DNA of 64,000 nt from RUG14871 sp045539425. Lineage in GTDB: Bacteria; Bacillota_I; Bacilli_A; Erysipelotrichales; Erysipelotrichaceae. The stretch covers positions 1 through 64,000 of the forward strand of contig JAZQFH010000038.1 in NCBI GenBank assembly GCA_045539425.1, in the 5' to 3' direction. Each line of letters starts with the position of its first letter. Within the stretch, counting starts at the first letter, position 1. This document shows, one piece after another, positions 8,499 through 17,449 of this stretch. The position numbers were made by a program, and so were the translations under genes. A model generated the notes under the pieces. It was given only the letters and a program-made list of their open reading frames with translations, made no database searches and was not told where the DNA came from.

Positions 8499-9752
8499 TT
8501 ATTTCGCTGCTTCCAGATCTTCTCTGTTCTTTGCATTTTCGTACATTCTTAAGAAAATGCTCCAGACAAAGACTTCAAGGACGTAGACAAAGATGTTGTA
8601 GATGACAGCACTGATGCCGCCCATGGCGAAGGCACCGACGAAGACAGGCAGACCGAATTCATACGGAATACGAGGTCTTGCCAGTAAGCCGATCTTGCAT
8701 AAGAAGTAACCTACTGTTTCCATGAATGGCGGATAGAGAACTGCCGGAACAAACAGATACGGGTTCAATACGATCGGCAGACCGAAACGCAGCGGTTCGG
8801 AAATGCTGAAGAACGCAGGAGCCAAAGCAATCTTACCGACAGCTTTCAAGTCTTCGCGTTTGCAGAAAATCAATAACGCCGTAACGCAGGCCAGCTGATG
8901 GACGGAGCCACCGCAGAGTTCCGCGAAACCGCCCGTGATGATGTTCGGTAACGGCAGACCCTGTGCACCTGCAGCGATGTTTTCGATTGTCGGCTGCATG
9001 AACAGGATTCTCTGGATCTGACCTACCGTCATACCGCCGTGAATACCGAACCACCAGAAGAGGTTATTCAGGATGGACAGGAATTCACCTGTGAGGAAGT
9101 TGCTGGTGAGTGCACGGAGCGGAACACCGAGCGTTCCCATGATAAGTTCCGACAGACACATGAATCCCGCCAGATTGCAGAGCTTGTTGATGATGACACC
9201 GCAGATGACAATGACAAATCCCGTCGGGATACCCTTGAAGGAATCCGCAACAAAGTCCGGTACGGAATCCGGAAGGCGCAGAGTCAGACCTTTACTTGTT
9301 AAAAGCTTATAGAGCGGCGGTACCGTCAGGCCGATGATGATGGCTGTAATTAAGCCTGCAGCACCGAAGTAAAGGTGTAAGAATCCTCCGCCCGGCATCG
9401 GTGTAAGAATCAGGAAAGCCAGAAGTGTCAAAAAGCCGACGACTCTCGCTTCACTTTCTTCCACAAAGTCACGTGCCCGGATAATGCCCAGGGCAATGAC
9501 CAGATACAGTGCCATGCAGTTGATCGTTACATTGACAATCAGAGTAACGGCATCGGTAATACCGATGGCAGCGAATGTGTCCTGAAGATTGCCGATTTTA
9601 ATGTAATTGATCAGAGACACCAGAGAGCCGGTCATGGTCACCGGCAACAGAGCCGTAAATGCTTTGGATACTGCCCGGATACTGTTGTTTGCCGCAATTC
9701 GCGCAGCAATTGGACCGACTTTTTCTTCCATCCAATTCGTAAACTTCTCCAT
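8499..9752 (-). CDS. PTS EIIC component, lactose/cellobiose family, module 1
   Basis: 417-residue membrane permease of the lactose-N,N'-diacetylchitobiose-beta-glucoside PTS family. About ten hydrophobic segments are visible. Family landmarks include the N-terminus FTNWMEEKVGPIAARIAANN, the LRLPDSVPDFVADSF segment, the NNLFWWFGIHGG motif, and SEPLRFGLPIVLNP near the end, which matches the substrate-binding NEPxxFGxPxxxNP region. It moves a sugar across the membrane as EIIB phosphorylates it. EIIB lies 60 bases upstream on the same strand. No EIIA is present in this module, so one must be supplied from elsewhere, perhaps the EIIA at 17021. Confidence 0.92.
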   Translation of the reverse strand: MEKFTNWMEEKVGPIAARIAANNSIRAVSKAFTALLPVTMTGSLVSLINYIKIGNLQDTFAAIGITDAVTLIVNVTINCMALYLVIALGIIRARDFVEESEARVVGFLTLLAFLILTPMPGGGFLHLYFGAAGLITAIIIGLTVPPLYKLLTSKGLTLRLPDSVPDFVADSFKGIPTGFVIVICGVIINKLCNLAGFMCLSELIMGTLGVPLRALTSNFLTGEFLSILNNLFWWFGIHGGMTVGQIQRILFMQPTIENIAAGAQGLPLPNIITGGFAELCGGSVHQLACVTALLIFCKREDLKAVGKIALAPAFFSISEPLRFGLPIVLNPYLFVPAVLYPPFMETVGYFLCKIGLLARPRIPYEFGLPVFVGAFAMGGISAVIYNIFVYVLEVFVWSIFLRMYENAKNREDLEAAK

Positions 9753-9812
9753 AATTTCTCCTTTCCATTTTGTCTAATTATGATTCTGTTAAGTCCCCTT
9801 AACAATTATGGA

Positions 9813-10142
9813 TCAAACTGATTCTTTATCTTCTTCCTTATCCCCCAGCGTTTCACGGACCTGTTCCACAAAGAAGTCCGCCTGCTGGGTTCCGTATTCT
9901 CTCATATTCATTAAGATCAGCGGAGTATTCTCCGGAAGGAATTTCCGGATGTTCTTCTCCGCAAAGCGGATCTGCGGACCTAATAAGACAACGTCCGCTC
10001 CCGGAATCTTCTCCTTTGCCATGGTCTGATTGTATGCCTCGATTTCACAGTCGTAGCCGATCTCCTTGGCATACTCCTTCATCTTCTTGACGATCATTCC
10101 GGATGTCAGTCCCATTGCACAGAACATTACGATTCTTCTCAT
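9813..10142 (-). CDS. PTS EIIB component, lactose/cellobiose family, module 1
   Basis: 109-residue cytosolic EIIB. The phospho-acceptor cysteine is Cys8 in RRIVMFCAMGLTSGMIVKKM, the position used by the cellobiose-type EIIB fold, followed by the loop VVLLGPQIRF. The segment after the cysteine (AMGLTSG) differs from the usual xAGMSTS. It receives phosphate from an EIIA and passes it to the sugar at EIIC. It is the first gene of module 1 (EIIB, EIIC, small membrane protein, sulfatase), with a clear GGGAGG ribosome site eight to ten bases before the ATG. Confidence 0.9.
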   Translation of the reverse strand: MRRIVMFCAMGLTSGMIVKKMKEYAKEIGYDCEIEAYNQTMAKEKIPGADVVLLGPQIRFAEKNIRKFLPENTPLILMNMREYGTQQADFFVEQVRETLGDKEEDKESV

Positions 10143-10412
10143 AGTAATAAACCTCCCTAAACAAGATCAATGCACTTATCCCATGTAATTACAGTCATGT
10201 GAGATATTATGGTATTATGCTGAAAAAAACCGAAAGCATACTTAAGACATATCCGTAACGAAATATGAATTAAGGATAAGCCTTCGGAACCCAAAGTAAC
10301 AAACCTTATAACCTATAAATCTAAATTTATTATATCGACAGCCGGAGAATCTTGTCAATATATCACGCTTTTCTGTGTATAATGATAATAACCTGAGCGA
10401 GTAAGGAGTCTT
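10143..10412. promoter_or_regulatory. Divergent promoter region between module 1 and the OPA transporter
   Basis: 270 AT-rich bases. On the plus strand TATAAT (10378-10383) with TTGTCA (10352-10357) 20 bases upstream is a candidate promoter for the OPA gene, though the spacing is long. On the minus strand several CATAAT-like boxes near 10205-10225 could serve EIIB. I see no clear CcpA or PRD-activator site. Confidence 0.35.
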
Positions 10413-11651
10413 ATGAACCGTCCCAAAACAGCATCATCCGACATCGTCAAACTTCTGGCCATCCTCTGCCCGATGGTTTATTTTGCGAGTTATCTGACCC
10501 GCAAGGACTATTCCATCGTCATGGAAGCCATCATTCAGAGTGAAGGCATCAGCAAGAATGCCGCCGGTTTTGTGGAGACGCTGAGCGTCATCTCCTATGG
10601 TGCGGGACAGGTGATTTCCGGCTTCCTCGGAGACCGCATCAAACCGCATCATATGATCGCCACGGGACTCTCCGTTACGATTCTCATCAACTTCGCGATG
10701 CCCTTCTCGCCAGCCTCGCTGCGCGCAGCGCTCTGGTTTGTCAACGGCTTCGCGCAGTCCATGTTGTGGCCGCCGCTCTTGCGCATCCTAACGACATTAA
10801 TGGATTCGAAGACCTATGAGGATACTGCCGTCAATACCAATATTGCCGGGATCTTCTCCACGATTCTAATCTATCTTTCCTCTTCCCTCTTATGGATCGG
10901 CATCTTTCATAACTGGAAGCTGACCTTTTTGATGGATGCTGCGGTTGCTTTAGTTGTTCTTTTATTCTGGCTCTTCAGTATGAAGAAAATCGATGCGGCA
11001 CTTTCCGCAGGTGAAGAGAGTCATAGGGAAGAGAAACACGAAAGCCCGCTGCTCAGCGGCCGCTTTCTCTTCACTTCCGGCTTCTTCCTGATCGCTTTGG
11101 GCATTATCCTGCAGGGAATGCTCAGGGACGGCATTACCGACTGGGTCCCGTCCTTTATCGCCAACACCTTTGATCTTCCGAGCGGAAGCGCCATCTTCAA
11201 ATCCGTGGTTCTCCCGCTGATCGGAGTCATCAGCTTAAAAGTCACCGGTGAGATCAACCGCCGCTTTGTCAAAGAAGAAGTCCGGGCTGCCGGATGGATC
11301 TTCATTCTCGGCGCTGCGCTGTGTCTGCTTCTTTTCGGCATCTATACCAGGAATCAGTATATCACGCTGTTTACGGCCTCCTTTATCGTCGGCTGCATGC
11401 ATGCCGTGAATCTCTTCCTTGTCAGTATTCTGCCGAACCGCTTTGCGAAATACGGTATTGTCTCCACCATGTCCGGCATCATCAACTCCCTGACTTACGT
11501 GGGTTCCGCTCTTGCCATCTACGGCTTCGGCTTTATTTCCGAAAAGTTCGGCTGGAGTGCCTGCGTACTCTCCTGGATCATCATTGCATCTCTTGGCGCC
11601 CTGGTCTGCTTTCTGGCAATCCCGTCATGGCAGCGCTTCAAAAAACAGTAA
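10413..11651 (+). CDS. MFS transporter, organophosphate:phosphate antiporter (OPA)-like
   Basis: 412 residues with about twelve membrane helices. The first helix is followed by YLTRKDYSIVMEAI, and helices 2-3 are linked by ISGFLGDRIKPHH, the MFS loop motif in the form seen in GlpT/UhpT-type antiporters. A hydrophilic central loop (about residues 195-220) splits the two six-helix halves. OPA proteins import sugar phosphates or glycerol-3-phosphate in exchange for phosphate. The gene diverges from module 1 and ends in its own terminator before the GH1 gene. A general sugar-phosphate permease is likely, but the substrate is uncertain. Confidence 0.8.
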   Translation: MNRPKTASSDIVKLLAILCPMVYFASYLTRKDYSIVMEAIIQSEGISKNAAGFVETLSVISYGAGQVISGFLGDRIKPHHMIATGLSVTILINFAMPFSPASLRAALWFVNGFAQSMLWPPLLRILTTLMDSKTYEDTAVNTNIAGIFSTILIYLSSSLLWIGIFHNWKLTFLMDAAVALVVLLFWLFSMKKIDAALSAGEESHREEKHESPLLSGRFLFTSGFFLIALGIILQGMLRDGITDWVPSFIANTFDLPSGSAIFKSVVLPLIGVISLKVTGEINRRFVKEEVRAAGWIFILGAALCLLLFGIYTRNQYITLFTASFIVGCMHAVNLFLVSILPNRFAKYGIVSTMSGIINSLTYVGSALAIYGFGFISEKFGWSACVLSWIIIASLGALVCFLAIPSWQRFKKQ

Positions 11652-11655
11652 ACTG

Positions 11656-11677
11656 ACTGCCGATTGGCAGTTTTTTT
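11656..11677 (+). terminator. Terminator of the OPA transporter gene
   Basis: ACTGCC and GGCAGT (11656-11661 with 11666-11671) form a short GC stem around GATT, followed by seven Ts. It begins five bases past the stop codon. Confidence 0.8.
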
Positions 11678-11741
11678 ATGAATAATTATCCACAATTCCC
11701 ATACAGTATAAAGAAATATATTATAATAATCATATATTGTT

Positions 11742-11757
11742 TTACAGGGAACTGTAA
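11742..11757. promoter_or_regulatory. Candidate operator upstream of the GH1 gene
   Basis: Perfect inverted repeat TTACAG-GGAA-CTGTAA, 33 bases before the GH1 start and 15 bases past a TATAAT box (11722-11727). Its position in the initially transcribed region fits a repressor site. The cognate regulator is not identified. Confidence 0.4.
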
Positions 11758-11789
11758 TCATCATTAGAAGTATAAGGAGAACCAAAACT

Positions 11790-13241
11790 ATGTCAACATT
11801 CCCGAAAGATTTTTTATGGGGCGGCGCTACGGCAGCCAATCAGTATGAAGGCGGCTGGAACGAAGGCGGAAAAGGACCAAGCGTTCCGGACCATATCCGC
11901 GGCGGAACGGTCTCTGCACCGAGATTATGGGACAAGGAAATTGACCCGAACATCTACTATCCGAGCCATCAGGCAGTCGACTTCTATCACAGATACGAAG
12001 AAGATATCGATTTAATGGGTGAAATGGGCTTCAAGGTCTTCCGTATGTCCATCAACTGGTCCCGTATTTTCCCGACCGGCATGGAAAAAGAGCCGAACAA
12101 AGAAGGTCTTGAATTCTACCACAAAGTATTCCAAAGATTAAAACAGAACGGTATTGAACCGTTAGTCACGCTTTCTCACTATGAACTGCCATGGGGCTTA
12201 AGCGAAACGTATGACGGCTGGTACGGCAGAGAAGTCATCGATCACTTTGTCCGCTATGCCACAACGTGCTTCAGGGAATATAAAGACGAAGTTAAATACT
12301 GGCTGACATTCAACGAGATCAATATCGGCATGAACCCGTTCGGCAAAATCATGGGTTTAGGCATGCAGGGGAATGACCATCAGCCGATGTTCTCCATGGA
12401 GAACTCTGCTGAAGCCAAGAGCAGATGCATGCAGGCGCTGCATCATCAGTTCGTCGCTTCCGCAAAGGCAGTTGTGATCGGACATGAGATCAATCCGGAA
12501 TTCAAGATCGGTAACATGATCGCCGGAAGTCTGGCGTATGGCTACACTTGCAACCCGGCTGATGTCAAGGCAAGCGATGATGCCATGAATATGGGCAACT
12601 TCTTCTGCGGTGACGTCCAGGTCCGAGGACACTATCCGTACTATGCCAAACGTTACTTCAAAGACAACGGCATCGAATTCCATATGGAACCGGAAGATGA
12701 AGAGATCCTTGCCAAAGGAACAGTCGACTTCTATTCCTTCTCCTACTACATGTCTTCCTGCGTCTCCACTGATCCGAGCGTAACGGAAAAAGCTGCCGGC
12801 AATATGTTCAGCGGCATTAAGAATCCGTATCTGAAGAGCAGTGACTGGGGCTGGCAGATTGACCCGGAAGGCTTACGTATCTATCTCAACCGCATCTACG
12901 GCAGATATGAAGTTCCTCTCATGGTCGTGGAAAACGGCTTAGGCGCCAACGATGTCCGCTCGGATGACGGCAAGTTCCACGATGACTACCGTATCGACTA
13001 CCTCCGCAAACATATCGAGGCAATGAGAGAAGCCGTCAAAGACGGTGTTGACCTCATGGGTTATACGATGTGGGGCTGCGTCGACCTGGTCTCCGCTTCC
13101 ACAGGTGAAATGAAGAAACGTTACGGTTTCATCTATGTCGACAGAGACAACGACGGCAACGGTGACTTCCACAGAGAAAGAAAAGATTCCTTCGAATGGT
13201 ATAAGAAAGTCATCGCCACAAACGGTGAAGATTTAGATTAA
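11790..13241 (+). CDS. GH1 6-phospho-beta-glycosidase
   Basis: 483-residue GH1 enzyme starting FPKDFLWGGATAANQYEGGW. The acid/base Glu is in LTFNEINIG (about residue 174) and the nucleophile Glu in MVVENGLGAND (about 377). The C-terminal SASTGEMKKRYGFIYVD carries the Ser, Lys and Tyr that bind the 6-phosphate in phospho-beta-glucosidases, so the substrate is a PTS-imported disaccharide phosphate. It has AAGGAG before the ATG and its own terminator, and sits alone between the two sulfatase-PTS modules. It shares family and architecture with the GH1 at 38427-39839. It may finish degradation of sugars taken up by either flanking module. Confidence 0.93.
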   Translation: MSTFPKDFLWGGATAANQYEGGWNEGGKGPSVPDHIRGGTVSAPRLWDKEIDPNIYYPSHQAVDFYHRYEEDIDLMGEMGFKVFRMSINWSRIFPTGMEKEPNKEGLEFYHKVFQRLKQNGIEPLVTLSHYELPWGLSETYDGWYGREVIDHFVRYATTCFREYKDEVKYWLTFNEINIGMNPFGKIMGLGMQGNDHQPMFSMENSAEAKSRCMQALHHQFVASAKAVVIGHEINPEFKIGNMIAGSLAYGYTCNPADVKASDDAMNMGNFFCGDVQVRGHYPYYAKRYFKDNGIEFHMEPEDEEILAKGTVDFYSFSYYMSSCVSTDPSVTEKAAGNMFSGIKNPYLKSSDWGWQIDPEGLRIYLNRIYGRYEVPLMVVENGLGANDVRSDDGKFHDDYRIDYLRKHIEAMREAVKDGVDLMGYTMWGCVDLVSASTGEMKKRYGFIYVDRDNDGNGDFHRERKDSFEWYKKVIATNGEDLD

Positions 13242-13261
13242 TCTCTTCCATTTATAAATGC

Positions 13262-13290
13262 AAACAACGGCTAATTGGCCGTTGTTTTTT
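13262..13290 (+). terminator. Terminator of the GH1 gene
   Basis: Ten-base-pair stem (13262-13271 with 13278-13287), 6-base loop, ending in a run of Ts. Confidence 0.85.
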
Positions 13291-13294
13291 GTCT

Positions 13295-13375
13295 CTATAC
13301 TTTTTCCAGCTTCCCCGTTTGGGCGCTCTTCTCAATTGCTCCGATCATGCCGGTCACAAGCGGTTTATGAATCAT
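13295..13375 (-). pseudogene. 26-codon ORF, possible relic of a lost gene
   Basis: A short minus-strand reading frame starting MIHKPLVTGMIGAIEKSAQT and ending at a TAG. It has GAGGA nine bases before its ATG and TATAAT at 13402-13407 upstream, so both expression signals survive. The wording resembles the C-terminal tail of Gfo/Idh/MocA oxidoreductases, which would make it a gene reduced to its two ends. This resemblance is weak. It could equally be a genuine micropeptide or chance. Confidence 0.3.
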
Positions 13376-13419
13376 AATTATATCCTCATCTTTTCAACTT
13401 CATTATAACCCATATCAAA

Positions 13420-13444
13420 ACAAAAGCCGGATTGCTCCGGCTTT
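13420..13444 (-). terminator. Terminator of sulfatase-PTS module 2
   Basis: Eight-base-pair GC-rich stem (13423-13430 with 13437-13444) followed on the minus strand by TTTTGTTTTG. It lies 17 bases past the last gene of module 2. Confidence 0.75.
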
Positions 13445-13460
13445 ATTCCCCTTTTCTTGT

Positions 13461-13910
13461 TTATTTTTTCTTTTTCAGTTTATCGTACAGTTTCTGGGTG
13501 ATTTCCTGCTTGGTGAGAGGAACATAGATTTGTTTCTGTTCATCCTTTTTGGTTTTCACCACCAGGAAGACAACTTTCGGAAATGCATCCTTCAGATCTT
13601 TGTAGGCATAGGATCTGCCCTGAATCAGTACGTTGTCTTTTGCCGCAATCAGTAGACGGTATCTCTGAAAATTCACAATTGCCAGTGCCGCTGCCATGAT
13701 GATCAGAGTGAACGTAAAGGCAGACGGGTCAATCCTGGCAAATAAGCCGATCACACTCAGCAGGATTCCGAGACACAGATCCAGTGACGACAACATGTCG
13801 AAGCCCATCTGTACTTCCGTGTTTTCCTGATAGAACTTCACTACCATGGCGATGGTGAGAGCCCAGCTGGCAATGATGCATATTTTCAGAAGAATAAGAA
13901 TTGCGGTCAT
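13461..13910 (-). CDS. Small membrane protein of the sulfatase-PTS module, type 2
   Basis: 149 residues. N-terminal hydrophobic helices lie at about residues 3-25, 40-60 and 65-85, followed by a soluble basic tail ending in KLYDKLKKKK. The architecture and genomic setting match the 163-residue protein of module 1, although sequence identity looks low. It is the last gene of module 2, 19 bases after EIIC, and is followed by a terminator. No named family is recognised. Its repeated association with EIIC and sulfatase genes suggests a dedicated accessory function at the membrane. Confidence 0.75.
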   Translation of the reverse strand: MTAILILLKICIIASWALTIAMVVKFYQENTEVQMGFDMLSSLDLCLGILLSVIGLFARIDPSAFTFTLIIMAAALAIVNFQRYRLLIAAKDNVLIQGRSYAYKDLKDAFPKVVFLVVKTKKDEQKQIYVPLTKQEITQKLYDKLKKKK

Positions 13911-13929
13911 AGTATTTACTTTCTAAGAA

Positions 13930-15204
13930 TTATTTCGCTTCGAGTGCCTGTTCTTCCGCTAATAACTTTCTGTCATATTTGCGGATTGTAGGAATCAGGA
14001 TGGCTAAGCATAATGCAGCGTTGACTAAGTAGACAACAACTGCTCTCCAGTCCATGCTCATTAAGAAGACCTTGATGATGGCCGGAACCGTGAACGGTAC
14101 GGAAACATACGGAATGTTCATCAGACCGAATTTACATGCAAGGTACGGAATTAAACCGTTTAATGCGAAGACCAAGATATACGGTACGAAGATATCGAAG
14201 TTCAGAACCAGCGGTAAACCGAATGTGATCGGCTCACCGATGTTGCATAATGCCGGAACCAAAGCGATACGGCTTAATGTCTTTAACTGTTCGCTCTTCG
14301 CAACGATTAAGATGGCCAGGACGATGAAGAGGATACCCTGTGTCGTCCAGTTCTGGAATGCGCTGTTGAAGATGTACGGAGCTTTCTGTCCTGCCTGAAT
14401 GGCTTCTACGTCAGCAACCAGGTTCTGTGTCAGGATGACGTTGACCACTGCACCGGCAACGTTGTTACCATGGATACCGAAGAACCACAGGATACGGACG
14501 ATGATGCAGTATGCGAGAACTGCCCATAATGTATCGGCACCGCTGAATAACGGAGCGAATAAACCGTTAACGAATGCACCTAATGTTGTATTGAATGCGG
14601 CGAAGATCAGCTTCACGATAACGACAACGATCGCAACACCGAAGGAAGAGAAGATTTCTTCCAACTGTCCGGAAATGAACGGTGGAACGGATTCCGGCAT
14701 CTTAACCTTAATGCCGTGTTTCTTGAAGAAGATGTTCAGTACCGGTACGAAGTAGCCGATCAATAAAGCAGCCATCATACCCTTGGCACCGAAGAATCCG
14801 ACATCCAGTCCGCCGCCTTCCAGGAAGGAGCACTGTAACATGACAAATGCGAATACGGATAAGACCAGGTTGTTTAACAGCGGAGCTTTCTCTTCATGGC
14901 AGATTGCCTGAACCATACCGAAGATGATATAGAAGCCGGCGAAGTTCAAACCTGCCTGATAGCCGAGGTTCAGCCAGCCTGCATTTGCGGCTGCGAAAGC
15001 ACGCCATGCATCAACGATACCGCCGCTGGCTGTTGCCGGGAATGGCGGACTCATTAATAACATGAAAACGGAACCGATCATAGTGGCGTTCATACATGCG
15101 ACAACACCCTGCTGCATGCAACGAACGAACTTGAAACTGGTAAATTTGGATACGATTGGAACGATTTTTTCCTGTACCCAGTTCGTTAAGGACTCTTTAT
15201 TCAT
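13930..15204 (-). CDS. PTS EIIC component, lactose/cellobiose family, module 2
   Basis: 424-residue permease with about ten membrane helices. It starts LTNWVQEKIVPIVSKFTSFK, carries IKVMPESVPPFISGQLEEIF, the VRILWFFGIHGNN motif and the substrate-region motif NIGEPITFGLPLVLNF. It is a paralogue of the EIIC of module 1 and of the EIIC at 40689. It lies between the module 2 sulfatase and small membrane protein genes, in a unit that also carries EIIA, EIIB and a PRD activator, so this is the only complete PTS in the window. Substrate cannot be fixed from sequence, but a sulfated disaccharide is a reasonable inference. Confidence 0.93.
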   Translation of the reverse strand: MNKESLTNWVQEKIVPIVSKFTSFKFVRCMQQGVVACMNATMIGSVFMLLMSPPFPATASGGIVDAWRAFAAANAGWLNLGYQAGLNFAGFYIIFGMVQAICHEEKAPLLNNLVLSVFAFVMLQCSFLEGGGLDVGFFGAKGMMAALLIGYFVPVLNIFFKKHGIKVKMPESVPPFISGQLEEIFSSFGVAIVVVIVKLIFAAFNTTLGAFVNGLFAPLFSGADTLWAVLAYCIIVRILWFFGIHGNNVAGAVVNVILTQNLVADVEAIQAGQKAPYIFNSAFQNWTTQGILFIVLAILIVAKSEQLKTLSRIALVPALCNIGEPITFGLPLVLNFDIFVPYILVFALNGLIPYLACKFGLMNIPYVSVPFTVPAIIKVFLMSMDWRAVVVYLVNAALCLAILIPTIRKYDRKLLAEEQALEAK

Positions 15205-15231
15205 TACAAATTTACCCTCCTCTCCTTAACT

Positions 15232-16704
15232 TTACTTATGAAATCCCATGCGCTCAAACTGCCAGGAAGGCGCACCGGTTTCTTTCATTAATTTTTCCAG
15301 CAGGTCATCCATCTGCTTTCTGATTTCTTCATCATCAATCGGATGCAGCTGCTGAGGATCTTCTTTTTTGTCATATAACGCTTCCGGAAGCGGGAAGATG
15401 CTTCCCGTGGCGTGGAAGGCCGGAATCTGCATGACCGGTAAGCCGTTGGAATAGCTTCCGCCATCCACAAGTTCCGTCTGTGCGAGTTCTTCTCTTGCGA
15501 AATAGCCGCGCATGTTGGTCGGCATCATCGTCATGTTATAGACTTTGTTTTCTGCGACCGGATTTTTCATGTAGCAGTATCTGCCGTCATAGACATCCAC
15601 CTGTCCGCCATGCACACCGAAGAGAATTCCTTCATGGATCTTCGCATCGCTTTCCATGACCGGACAGAGGTCTTTCCCGTCCATGTTTTCAAACGGTGTG
15701 ACACCGAAGTAGTTCATCAGTGTCGGGACAATGTCCACTGTCTGACAGAGAGCACTCCTTCTTTCTCCGTCATGTTCCGCATAGCGCGGGTCATGGAGGA
15801 AGAACGGGGTATGAATGACTTCATCGAACATCGGCGGGAAGTTCTTGCCGATATAGTCGTGTTCTCCGAGGAAGAAGCCGTGGTCGGTATTGACGATCAG
15901 CATCGTATCCTTCCAGAGATCCAGCTTACTCATCTTATCCAGCACTCTGCCCAGCTGTGCATCGCACATGGACAGTAACGCGCAGTATTCTTTTCTTAAA
16001 TTGCGGATATCCTCATCCGTATATTTATCCCCGACTGCGGTATAGGCAGGGAAGTTGAAGGCATCCGTGCTCTCGCAGCACTCATAGAGTTTCCGGTAGG
16101 TATCGGGAACGTAGAACGGTTCATGCGGATCGAAACATTCAATCTGAACGAACCAGTTATCCTTGTCGTAATAATGATCCAGGAAGTCCAGTCCTGCCGA
16201 GACCGTCTGCACGCTTGGCATATCCTTCTCTTCCACGATCCGGGTGCGGTTGGCCAAGTGCTGAATCGCCGACAGATTCTTCTTGTTCAGCTTATTGGTA
16301 TTCAGGGAAAGATCCGCCTCACCCTGCGGTACCCATCTGTCACCTTCCTGTCCGCGGAAACCTTCCCAGGTGGAATAGCGTCCGTGGTACGTGCAGCCGC
16401 CGTCTTCAAAGTAATGGGAATGATCCGTTGCCAGATGGCAGTAGACCCCGTTTTTGACTAACTCCGCAATGCAGGAGTTGTCAAACGGTTCCAGCGGTCC
16501 CCAGCCGCGATGCAGGAAGTTGTATTTACCGGTGTGCATTTCGCGTCTTGCCGGCATGCATGGCATGCTGCCGCCATAGAACTCATCAAAGGTCACCGTG
16601 CGTTCGGCCAGCCGTTTGAAGTTCGGCATGATCGTGACATCACATCCGTAATTGGGAAGATAGTTTCGTGTTAAGGTGTCAAACATTAACATCACAGCTT
16701 TCAT
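15232..16704 (-). CDS. Cytosolic type I sulfatase, module 2
   Basis: 490 residues from the ATG at 16704. The start is fixed by a 4-base ATGA overlap with the EIIB stop and GGAGGAG upstream; an earlier in-frame start would overlap EIIB by 48 bases. The N-terminus VMLMFDTLTRNYLPNYG holds the metal-binding aspartate, and C49-M-P-A-R is the formylglycine signature. The sequence IVNTDHGFFLGEHDYIGKNF supplies the other metal ligands typical of sulfatases. There is no signal peptide. It diverges clearly from the module 1 sulfatase (CVPSR type), so the two probably act on different sulfate positions or sugars. A maturase must be encoded elsewhere. Confidence 0.9.
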   Translation of the reverse strand: MKAVMLMFDTLTRNYLPNYGCDVTIMPNFKRLAERTVTFDEFYGGSMPCMPARREMHTGKYNFLHRGWGPLEPFDNSCIAELVKNGVYCHLATDHSHYFEDGGCTYHGRYSTWEGFRGQEGDRWVPQGEADLSLNTNKLNKKNLSAIQHLANRTRIVEEKDMPSVQTVSAGLDFLDHYYDKDNWFVQIECFDPHEPFYVPDTYRKLYECCESTDAFNFPAYTAVGDKYTDEDIRNLRKEYCALLSMCDAQLGRVLDKMSKLDLWKDTMLIVNTDHGFFLGEHDYIGKNFPPMFDEVIHTPFFLHDPRYAEHDGERRSALCQTVDIVPTLMNYFGVTPFENMDGKDLCPVMESDAKIHEGILFGVHGGQVDVYDGRYCYMKNPVAENKVYNMTMMPTNMRGYFAREELAQTELVDGGSYSNGLPVMQIPAFHATGSIFPLPEALYDKKEDPQQLHPIDDEEIRKQMDDLLEKLMKETGAPSWQFERMGFHK

Positions 16705-17024
16705 CGCTTCGCTCCTCCTTTTTCCATGGCACTCAGTGCCAGTTTCCATACCTTTGCGGCATTCATCATACCGTAATCCTGATAGTTGATGACTACAGCC
16801 GGTGTATCCGGTATTTTTTCGTTAATTGTCTTCAGAAAGTAACCTGCCTGCGGTCCGACCAGAATCAGATCACAGGGTTCATTCTGTCTTAAAATGGTTT
16901 CGACTGCGTTGGCATGACAATCTACCTCATAGCCGTCTTTTTCGCCTTCCGCAATCAGTTTTCTGACAAGCATGCTGGTGGAAAAACCGCCAACACAGGC
17001 TAAGAGGATTTTGATTTTTTTCAT
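16701..17024 (-). CDS. PTS EIIB component, lactose/cellobiose family, module 2
   Basis: 107 residues. Phospho-acceptor Cys10 in KIKILLACVGGFSTSMLVRK, followed by the conserved DLILVGPQAGYF loop. Both ends overlap neighbours by four bases: its ATG overlaps the EIIA stop and its TGA overlaps the sulfatase ATG. This implies coupled translation of EIIA, EIIB and sulfatase, and so a stoichiometric link between uptake and desulfation. It passes phosphate from EIIA His77 to the sugar bound at EIIC. Confidence 0.92.
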   Translation of the reverse strand: MKKIKILLACVGGFSTSMLVRKLIAEGEKDGYEVDCHANAVETILRQNEPCDLILVGPQAGYFLKTINEKIPDTPAVVINYQDYGMMNAAKVWKLALSAMEKGGAKR

Positions 17025-17359
17025 AAGAGTCCCATACTTCTTTCCAGAATATTGATTCTCTTATATAATCTTATTTCCCGCTCGGCATTGTCAACCATTA
17101 CCGTTGCCATGGAAATATGATCCTGTGCATGAACGGAGATGATATTCATCTCATTGCTTTCTCCCTGCGCTTCCGCTTTCAGCATCTCCAGCTCCAGAGA
17201 ATGCGCCTTGCATAGCAGCTCGCGTGCTTCCTCAGCCAGCTTCGTTGCCTCATCAAAAACACCGGTTTCTGCCTGTTCCAACGCCTTTAAAGCCCGGCTT
17301 CTGGCTTCTCCTGCGGATGCGATGATCTGAAAGTGAATAAGATACTTGCTTTCGTCCAT
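17021..17359 (-). CDS. PTS EIIA component, lactose/cellobiose family
   Basis: 112 residues from the ATG at 17359, chosen because GGGAGAAAGG precedes it; the longer frame to 17422 adds residues the family lacks. The all-helical LacF/ChbA-type EIIA carries the phospho-acceptor His77 in ISVHAQDHISMA. It takes phosphate from HPr and hands it to EIIB. This is the only EIIA of this class in the window, while three EIIC genes are present, so it may serve modules 1 and 3 as well. It lies between the PRD activator and EIIB. Confidence 0.9.
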   Translation of the reverse strand: MDESKYLIHFQIIASAGEARSRALKALEQAETGVFDEATKLAEEARELLCKAHSLELEMLKAEAQGESNEMNIISVHAQDHISMATVMVDNAEREIRLYKRINILERSMGLL

Positions 17360-17449
17360 ACCTTTCTCCCTGTCTATACTATAAAAGAGTCTGCATACAG
17401 ACTCCATGACGGCTTTTTCCATTTTAAATATGGAAAAAAGTGGAAGAGT

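Noticed and set aside
10143..10412. CcpA (cre) site before module 1
   Set aside because: A CCG-containing stretch near 10230 matches only part of the cre consensus and lacks the TG end.
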